A stretch of DNA of 11,608 nt from JBLHKS01 sp047620505. Its GTDB lineage: Bacteria; Verrucomicrobiota; Verrucomicrobiia; Verrucomicrobiales; DEV007. Below, piece after piece: positions 5,864 through 11,608 of the stretch. A program made the position numbers and the translations under genes. Location of the stretch: assembly GCA_047620505.1 (NCBI GenBank), contig JBLHKS010000217.1:1-11608 (forward strand), in the 5' to 3' direction. The stretch's first letter is position 1; the number at the start of each line of letters is the position of its first letter. The notes under the pieces were generated by a model. That model ran no database searches. It saw only the letters and a list, made by a program, of their open reading frames with translations, and was not told where the DNA came from.

Positions 5864-7135
5864 TCAGTCCCCTGCCCGTCTCACTCGCTCAGCCAGAACC
5901 TCAACAATTCGCCGAACCCAGGGCCTCAGGCTGTCGAGTTCCGAATCGAAATGTTCTGACTTAATCCGGTAAGCCTCAACGCCGCCTTCAAGCGCAACCA
6001 CGCTCGCCGATCGGATGTAATCGGTCAGCAGCGCGACCTCGCCGAACACCGTCCCCGCCCCCATGATCTCGAGCGAAACGCGCTCGCCCTCGACCATGCG
6101 GTAGGCTTCGCATTCGCCTGACTTTATGATGTAAGCAAAATCGCCCTTGTCGCCGTGCTTAAAGATTTCCTGCCCTCCCTCGAATTCTACCGTTGGAAAC
6201 TCGCCGCCACCGCCCATGAAAGCTCGGAGCGCATCTCCCAGCTCGCCAGCCGACGCGTAACGCTCGTTCGGATCGATCGACATCGCCGTCGAAATGATGT
6301 TTTCCAGCTCCGGCGGCAGCGTCCCCGGCTCGACCTCTTCTGCCAACGGCGGAAACGCGCCGAGCTGCGCCAATTGAAGCATTTCAGCGATATCCGGAGC
6401 CATGTAAGGCGGAAATCGAGTCAAAATTCCGTAGAGAATCGCTCCTAACGAAAAAACATCACTCGGAGCCCCAACACTGTCCCAGTCCGCCGACGCTTGC
6501 TCCGGCGACATGTACTGAACGGTCCCTCGAACCACACCTTCTTCTTCGGCTTCGATATCAGCCCTGAGACCCGCCAGAATCGGGTTAGCATCCTCGGTGA
6601 CGTGGGCGACTCCCCAGTCCATCACGTAAACCTGCCCGTAGTCGGCCATCACGATGTGCTCCGGCTTCATATCGCAATGGATCACGCCTCGATCGTGCGC
6701 GAAAGCCAGCGCGTCGCAGACTTTGACGAGCACCTCAAGCAGAGTCAGCAGCGTCTTTCGGTGGAGCCGACCGGGCTCAAGATCGGAGATGAAATCCTTC
6801 AGATTCGTCCCTTCGATCCGCTTCATCGTAAAAAACAGATGCCCCTCGTCATCAAACCCGAGATCATAAACGGGAACAATGTAAGGGTGATCCAGAGCCG
6901 CTGTAATCTGGACTTCGCGCACAAATTCGTTCACAACCGCATCGTTATCCAGAAGATCTGGATGGAGCGTCTTTCGAGCGATTCGTCGAAGCAGCGCCTC
7001 ATCGAAAACCGCGTGCACCTCCGCCATTCCGCCAGAGCCAAGCAGACCACCTCGGATCAGCCGCGAGTGAGCCGGCCCGTCGAGGAGCGGCTTCAGTTTG
7101 GCAAGGGACGCGGCCGTGATCGTATCGGATTCCAT
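5864..7135 (-). CDS. Soluble Ser/Thr protein kinase with C-terminal cyclic-nucleotide-binding domain
   Basis: This 423-residue protein has no membrane segment. The Hanks-type kinase domain (about 26-310) has the Gly loop LLGSGGMAEV at 31-40, ATP lysine Lys55, helix-C glutamate Glu74, catalytic loop H153-C-D-M-K-P-E-H160, metal motif D173-W-G175, GT...YMSPEQA at 204-214, and the structural Asp226 in SDVFSLG. DWG instead of DFG is common in PVC kinases. HCD makes it a non-RD kinase, and His160 replaces the usual metal-binding Asn. Residues 313-423 form a cyclic-nucleotide-binding domain with phosphate-cassette motif FGEVALLTDYIRSASV at 364-379, keeping the Gly-Glu and Arg375. The likely role is to phosphorylate target proteins under control of cAMP, cGMP or a related ligand; the ECF sigma gene 47 bp downstream is the obvious candidate partner. 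Start: ATG at 7135, no Shine-Dalgarno sequence, 61 bp from the divergent phosphatase gene. Confidence 0.92.
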   Translation of the reverse strand: MESDTITAASLAKLKPLLDGPAHSRLIRGGLLGSGGMAEVHAVFDEALLRRIARKTLHPDLLDNDAVVNEFVREVQITAALDHPYIVPVYDLGFDDEGHLFFTMKRIEGTNLKDFISDLEPGRLHRKTLLTLLEVLVKVCDALAFAHDRGVIHCDMKPEHIVMADYGQVYVMDWGVAHVTEDANPILAGLRADIEAEEEGVVRGTVQYMSPEQASADWDSVGAPSDVFSLGAILYGILTRFPPYMAPDIAEMLQLAQLGAFPPLAEEVEPGTLPPELENIISTAMSIDPNERYASAGELGDALRAFMGGGGEFPTVEFEGGQEIFKHGDKGDFAYIIKSGECEAYRMVEGERVSLEIMGAGTVFGEVALLTDYIRSASVVALEGGVEAYRIKSEHFDSELDSLRPWVRRIVEVLAERVRRAGD

Positions 7136-7161
7136 GGAATGATTAACGAACCATCAACTCG

Positions 7162-7190
7162 TTGAAGCCAGTGCTTTCTCTACGTAGGAT
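7162..7190 (+). promoter_or_regulatory. Start signals of the phosphatase gene: AGGA and possible -35/-10
   Basis: AGGA at 7186-7189 sits 7 nt before the ATG at 7197, good spacing for a Shine-Dalgarno sequence. The same bases also fit a weak -10 box: TTGAAG at 7162-7167, a 17-bp spacer, then TAGGAT at 7185-7190. In that case transcription would start at or next to the ATG and the message would be leaderless. The two readings exclude each other. The 61-bp gap 7136-7196 must also hold the kinase promoter, unless that lies inside the phosphatase gene. Confidence 0.4.
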
Positions 7191-7196
7191 ATCTCC

Positions 7197-8099
7197 ATGA
7201 AAACCCGCCGACAATTCCTCGCCACCTCCGGATCCGCCCTAGCAGCTGCTGGCGCGGTCGCACAAACGGATAAGCCCATCTTTTCCTTCGGACTCATGGC
7301 TGACTGCCAGTACGTCGATGCGGAAACGCGCGGATCCAGATTCTATCGCGAGAGTCCGCGTAAACTTGAAGAAGCGATCAATGCCCTGAACCAACGCGAA
7401 CTGGCGTTCACTTTCCATCTCGGCGATCTGATCGATCGTGATTTCGAAAGCTTTGACATTCTCGCTCCCATCGCGGCGAAGATTAAATCGAAGCTCCACC
7501 ACGCGCTCGGGAATCACGATTTCGAAGTCGCAGACGAGCACAAGTCCAAGGTACCCGGAAAGCTCGGACTCGAAAATGGCTACTACAGTTTCCGCAAAGA
7601 CGCCTTTCGCTTCATCGTCATCGACACCACCGACGTTAGCCCATATCGGCACCCTGCGAGCTCGGAAGCCAGCCAAGCAGCTGCTGCCGAGTTGGCGAAA
7701 TTGAAAGCCGACGGATCGGCCGGAGCTCAGCCGTGGAACGGTCGGCCGGGAGCCGAACAAATTGTATGGTTGGAAAGCGAGCTGAAAGCGGCCACGGAGG
7801 CGAAAGAGACGGTCATCGTTGCCGGACACCATCCGATCCTTCCGGTTGAAGGCCATTCAATGTGGAACGCGAAGACGATGGACGAGCTTCTACAAAAGCA
7901 CAGCTGCGCCAAGCTCTATCTCAACGGCCACAATCACGCTGGCCACTACGTCGACGCCAAAGGTCTGCATTTTTTGACGCTCGACGGAATGGTTGAGACC
8001 GAAAAGGAGAATGCCTATGCGTTTGCCGATTTATACGCCGATCGGCTGGAAATTAAGGGAATCGGACGCCAGGAATCGCACACGCTGAAGTTCCGTTAA
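7197..8099 (+). CDS. Tat-exported calcineurin-like metallophosphatase, ADPRibase-Mn-like
   Basis: This 300-residue protein starts with a clear Tat leader, MKTRRQFLATSG followed by an Ala-rich core, with a likely cut near AVAQ-T (20-24). The metallophosphatase motifs are in order: D36-C-Q38, GDLID at 76-80, GNHDF at 105-109, GHHP at 210-213, and GHNHAG at 244-249. Gln38 in place of the common His, the RFYRESPRKLEEAI segment at 48-61 and the C-terminal DGMVET...KGIGR pattern resemble the Mn-dependent ADP-ribose/CDP-alcohol diphosphatase (ADPRM) family. Those enzymes hydrolyse pyrophosphate bonds in ADP-ribose, CDP-choline and similar nucleotides, but characterised members are cytosolic, so the exported form may act on periplasmic or external nucleotides. 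It is divergent from the kinase gene, and its TAA overlaps the stop of the PQQ gene by 4 bp. Substrate identity is inferred from resemblance only. Confidence 0.88.
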   Translation: MKTRRQFLATSGSALAAAGAVAQTDKPIFSFGLMADCQYVDAETRGSRFYRESPRKLEEAINALNQRELAFTFHLGDLIDRDFESFDILAPIAAKIKSKLHHALGNHDFEVADEHKSKVPGKLGLENGYYSFRKDAFRFIVIDTTDVSPYRHPASSEASQAAAAELAKLKADGSAGAQPWNGRPGAEQIVWLESELKAATEAKETVIVAGHHPILPVEGHSMWNAKTMDELLQKHSCAKLYLNGHNHAGHYVDAKGLHFLTLDGMVETEKENAYAFADLYADRLEIKGIGRQESHTLKFR

Positions 8100-11000
8100 T
8101 CTTCATTTTTGAAACGAAGGTTCCGAAACTGCGAGCCACTATTTGCCCAGCTGTAGAAACCAATTTTTCCGCTTTCAAAAGTAGCGTCATCGATCGCAAA
8201 TTCCTCTTCGCCATCAAAATAGCCGGTGATCGAGGAACCTTTCAACACAAAGCGTACCTGATGCCATTTCTTAACGGTATAACCAAAATTGACACTGTCT
8301 AAAAGTCGATAGCTGTCTTTATTCTTTAAGGCGAAAGCTCGATAAGGCCGTTCGGCGCTGATTGACCAAATATAAAACTGTTCTGGATTCTGATACCGCA
8401 TCACAAACCCGAGCGCATCGTTGTCTACTGATCGAATCTCGAACGAAATTTCGCCATCCCCGAATTCTGTTTCTGATTCGAACAGGTAAAGCGCGCCGGG
8501 CCGCTCAACATCGGCAGTGTTTTCCAATGTCGGCTTTGGCACGCGCCCGTAATTGGACGTTTCTTCGATAACGCCCTTGTTGTTAGCCCACTCACCATTT
8601 TGAGCCTTCCAGAATTCGCCTCCCAACGGCAAAAGATGAGAATCGATCAAAATCTGCTGCTCGACCGGAGAACTCGGCCGACCGCTATCAGAGAATGCGC
8701 GCGCTCGGAACAATCCAGATTCCCTAATTCGTAACGGCTCATCATAAAGCTCGGATTCAGCTGTTGGAGAGCTTCCGTCGAGTGTGTAACGCAAAGTAGG
8801 CTCGCCTTCATCCGGAATCAGGCGAACTGTGACTTCCTTGGAATCTGAAAACGATTTCGCATCGATTTCGGGAGATCGAATGCCGTCCGGTTGCAGCGCG
8901 ATCCAGGATTGATTGAGATAACTACATTTGCAACCCGCCGAAGCGTCTGGCGCGAAAACCAGCCCACCAGCAGGAATTGCGTTGATCCAACAACCCGGCC
9001 GGATGCCTCCAAAATCCTCGGTTTCCTCGTTCCGCGTCAGGTCAAAATATCCCAACGTCGCGGAACGAAACACCATCATATCGCGAGATCCGGCCATAAT
9101 TCCACAGCCGTAGGACCGAGCGAAATTGAAGGGCCGGTCTTCGCCGGTCAAAACATCCCAAGCTCCGCCCTGAGCATAAATCGTATCTAGATTAATAACG
9201 GGTCGAGATTTGTAGTTCGATTCACGCGTCCACTGATGTTTTCCGGTCGAAAGATCGAATACAGACAGCTTTCCGCCAATTTCGCTCGCCAGCCGAAAAC
9301 TAGTAGGCTGATAGCTCATCATCACCGCGTGATGTTGCTCAGAAATCGCGGCAACCGTCCCGTAGATTTCCTTCTCATTTTTCCAGAGAACATCTCCGTT
9401 TGTCAGGTCAAATGCGATCAGCTCACCATCCGGATGTCCGTCAGGTTCAGCCTTGGCGTCCTTGGTTCGATCAAAGACGGCTTGCGCCCGATCGATCAGC
9501 ACGACAGCGCGGTTGCCTATCGCAATCGCGTTGTTTCGAATCGAGTGAGCGGCATCGTAGCGCCAGACGAGTTCTCCAGATTCGGCGTCCAGCACGAAGA
9601 TCGCTTTCGACTCGGTCAACTGCTGGTTCATGTCGCCTCCCGGGCGATATCGAAAGGTCGGAACGTGCTCAGAGTCCGCCAACGTACCGATCAGAAAGCC
9701 GTCCTCGTAGGCGAGGTAGCCCCAGGTTGAGTCAACGCCCGGCGCGATGAATTTTGCGATCAACTCGCCGGTCAGCGCATCAATTCGAAGACAATGATCG
9801 CCGCGCCTGACGTAGACGCTGTCTTCAGAAACACAGTAGTTGCTTCCAGTTCCGCTCGTTCCCATCAGGTGGTCTCCGTCATAGGCCGTGAGAATTCCGG
9901 GTAGGTCGAATTTCCAGAGCTGATGCCCGTTGTAAGCATCGACCGCGATCAAACTATCCAGTCCCTCCGAATATAATACACCATTCTGAAACAAGGGAGC
10001 CGGTCCGCGTCCGTGGCGCTGCGTCATCGGCTGTTCAAGATCGCTGAACCAAAGCATGCCTAACGGGCCCTGAATCAGCTCATCGCCGGAGTTTACCGAA
10101 TTGGATGGATCCGCGTACTGATGCGTCCACTGGCCAGCGCCTTCGAGCGGGCCGCGAACTTCGACTTCCATCTGGCCAGCCTCGCCACTCACCATCGTTC
10201 CACCCCACGGACGCAGAAGACGTTTCGCCTGCTCCGACGGCTCCTCAGCAACGACGAGATTGGCGAAATAGTCAGGCAGGTTTGTTCCTTCGAGATCGCC
10301 TTCAAGAAGCATCACACGCGATCCAAAAACTCCATGAGCCGTCAGAAGCTCGCGAGCAGTTGCTAGTTTCTCGGCGTCCGGCTCAATCGCGTAAATGAAC
10401 AGATCTTCAGTCCTTTTCGCCAACGCGAGAGCAGCCGAACCGTCTCCGCAGCCGAGCAAAAGAGCGTAGCCGCTAGTCACGTTCCCCTTCTCGATGATCT
10501 CATCAGCGGTGGCGAATTCCGCAGCCGGTCGTTGTTCAGGATTCCAGTCTCGCGGCGATCCAGCGTCCGTTCCGAAGCAGTAAATTGTGCCTGCGTCGGT
10601 ACTGACGAACAACCTCTGATCCGCGACGACAAGCGCATACGGCGCGCCGGAAACTTCCGCCTTCCAGAGCTCAACTTGATCATCGAGGCCAACCACGCTG
10701 ACTTCGCCTGGAGTTCCCAAGACAACTTGATTCCCAGCGACAATCGCGCTGAGCGCAGTCTGAGTTCGAGGCACCGAAAATGATTCCGCCAACGCTCGGA
10801 CTTGTTGTTTTTCGCCTTTGCGATCGACAGCCTCTTTGTCGGTCCAACGATAGCCAGCCAATTTCTTGCCGAACGCCCCGACTAAGCCGCTAGGAGTCGA
10901 AATCGACGGCCCGACACCGATCGTTCCATTCAAAGCGCCGTTGGCCTGCTCAAAAGCGTATCCACCATTGATGAAAAACCGGTCCGACAGCAAAACCTCC

Positions 11001-11608
11001 GCTCCACCACGCTTCGTATTTTCTTGAAGCGAAAGATACTGAAACTCCCCGGTCTGCCGATCGAACGCCGCCGGAACAGCGCGCCCGGTTGCCATAAAAA
11101 TCTGATCATCTGAGGCCACAAGGTAGCCTTGAGCCGCTACGCCGCTCTTCGCGAACGCACCGCCGTGCGGTTGACCCATGTAAATCGATCCAGCCGTGTC
11201 GTTCACCCAGATTGTCTCGCCTGTCTCCGGCTCTAACGCGTAAAGAGCGACGCCGTCCGACGGCCAGATCCCAGCGGCAAAGTAAACCACGTTATCGCGA
11301 ATCACGACGCCTCCTCGCGCGGGCCATCGAGAAATCATCCGGCCGTTTCCGAGAATCATTTCGTCACTCGGACCACCACGCTTTTTCCAAATCAGCGAGC
11401 CGTCGTTGGCGCTCAAGCAGTATAGAAAACCGTCGTCGCTCGTCGCGAAAATCTTACCTTTCCAGAACGCGGGTGCGAAGCGGACTGGCGCGCGTGTTGG
11501 GAAGTTCCAGCGCTCCTCGCCAGTCGCCGAATCGAGCGCGTGGATCGAGCAATCGACGCTGCTGCCGTAAAACAGCATTCCGTCGGCCGAGATGATCGGG
11601 TAGGCGCG
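8096..11608 (-). CDS. Multidomain PQQ-like beta-propeller protein with methyltransferase-like insertion, 5' end beyond the window
   Basis: The frame is open to the right edge: ten codons (RAYPIISADG) precede the first in-window Met at 11578, and that Met lies inside a propeller blade, so the true start is outside. Residue numbers count from that Met (1160 residues). Blades with W-and-G repeats such as ALDSATGEERW fill 1-340. A class I methyltransferase-like segment at about 356-476 has the SAM loop LLLGCGDGSA at 373-382 and acidic Glu399. A second propeller half covers 480-900, with the WTHQYADPSNS and RHGRGPAP motifs typical of a planctomycete-type family and Cys825, Cys863, Cys883 and Cys885. 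Next is a chitobiase C-terminal-like domain (about 903-978, YTLDGSSPT), then a LamG/DUF1080-like sandwich (about 980-1160). No PQQ ligand set was verified. It is probably exported and may bind carbohydrate through the C-terminal domains. The function is unknown. Confidence 0.9.
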   Translation of the reverse strand, partial: RAYPIISADGMLFYGSSVDCSIHALDSATGEERWNFPTRAPVRFAPAFWKGKIFATSDDGFLYCLSANDGSLIWKKRGGPSDEMILGNGRMISRWPARGGVVIRDNVVYFAAGIWPSDGVALYALEPETGETIWVNDTAGSIYMGQPHGGAFAKSGVAAQGYLVASDDQIFMATGRAVPAAFDRQTGEFQYLSLQENTKRGGAEVLLSDRFFINGGYAFEQANGALNGTIGVGPSISTPSGLVGAFGKKLAGYRWTDKEAVDRKGEKQQVRALAESFSVPRTQTALSAIVAGNQVVLGTPGEVSVVGLDDQVELWKAEVSGAPYALVVADQRLFVSTDAGTIYCFGTDAGSPRDWNPEQRPAAEFATADEIIEKGNVTSGYALLLGCGDGSAALALAKRTEDLFIYAIEPDAEKLATARELLTAHGVFGSRVMLLEGDLEGTNLPDYFANLVVAEEPSEQAKRLLRPWGGTMVSGEAGQMEVEVRGPLEGAGQWTHQYADPSNSVNSGDELIQGPLGMLWFSDLEQPMTQRHGRGPAPLFQNGVLYSEGLDSLIAVDAYNGHQLWKFDLPGILTAYDGDHLMGTSGTGSNYCVSEDSVYVRRGDHCLRIDALTGELIAKFIAPGVDSTWGYLAYEDGFLIGTLADSEHVPTFRYRPGGDMNQQLTESKAIFVLDAESGELVWRYDAAHSIRNNAIAIGNRAVVLIDRAQAVFDRTKDAKAEPDGHPDGELIAFDLTNGDVLWKNEKEIYGTVAAISEQHHAVMMSYQPTSFRLASEIGGKLSVFDLSTGKHQWTRESNYKSRPVINLDTIYAQGGAWDVLTGEDRPFNFARSYGCGIMAGSRDMMVFRSATLGYFDLTRNEETEDFGGIRPGCWINAIPAGGLVFAPDASAGCKCSYLNQSWIALQPDGIRSPEIDAKSFSDSKEVTVRLIPDEGEPTLRYTLDGSSPTAESELYDEPLRIRESGLFRARAFSDSGRPSSPVEQQILIDSHLLPLGGEFWKAQNGEWANNKGVIEETSNYGRVPKPTLENTADVERPGALYLFESETEFGDGEISFEIRSVDNDALGFVMRYQNPEQFYIWSISAERPYRAFALKNKDSYRLLDSVNFGYTVKKWHQVRFVLKGSSITGYFDGEEEFAIDDATFESGKIGFYSWANSGSQFRNLRFKNED

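Noticed and set aside
6497..7165. Plus-strand open frame of 222 codons opposite the kinase gene
   Set aside because: Antisense to the kinase Gly loop, catalytic loop and DWG motif; no coherent protein.
10151..10513. A separate methyltransferase gene inside the propeller gene
   Set aside because: The reading frame is continuous with both propeller halves and there is no stop, start or codon-use break.

Overview
The window is chromosomal-type DNA from a free-living bacterium of the Planctomycetes-Verrucomicrobia-Chlamydiae (PVC) group, most likely a verrucomicrobial relative. The pointers are a DUF1501 protein, a PQQ-type beta-propeller protein with a methyltransferase-like insertion, an ECF sigma factor of the type common in that group next to a DWG-type Ser/Thr kinase, Tat-exported enzymes, and few Shine-Dalgarno sequences. 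The autotransporter barrel and the periplasmic proteins imply an outer membrane. The placement rests on gene content and protein style only; there is no rRNA or other phylogenetic marker. No tRNA, rRNA, CRISPR array, insertion sequence or phage gene was seen.

Layout: (1) 1-1080, minus, a membrane-anchored TPR protein that runs off the left edge through a Pro/Ala/Thr tandem repeat. (2) 1185-2150, minus, cysteine synthase CysK. (3) 2236-2514, plus, a pterin-4a-carbinolamine dehydratase. (4) 2511-3950, minus, a DUF1501 protein. (5) 4102-5115, plus, an outer-membrane autotransporter-type barrel with almost no passenger. (6) 7135-5864 then 5816-5121, minus, a soluble Ser/Thr kinase with a C-terminal cyclic-nucleotide-binding domain, followed by an ECF sigma factor. 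(7) 7197-8099, plus, a Tat-exported metallophosphatase resembling the ADP-ribose/CDP-alcohol pyrophosphatase family. (8) 8096-11608, minus, a large multidomain PQQ-like propeller protein that runs off the right edge.

Strand changes at almost every gene, so most genes look monocistronic. Only cysK/TPR and kinase/sigma could be co-transcribed. All three tail-to-tail pairs overlap by 4 bp or are separated by 5 bp, which leaves no room for a terminator between them. The intergenic stretches are all shorter than about 155 bp, and the larger ones serve divergent or leader regions.

The best candidate for an undescribed system is the kinase-CNB/ECF sigma pair. A soluble kinase that looks able to sense a cyclic nucleotide sits directly upstream of a sigma factor with no anti-sigma factor in view. 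Second is the giant PQQ/methyltransferase/chitobiase-C-like/LamG-like protein. A palindrome, AGCAGCTGCT, recurs five times within coding sequence and deserves a genome-wide count. The remaining genes are housekeeping or family proteins of unknown physiological role.
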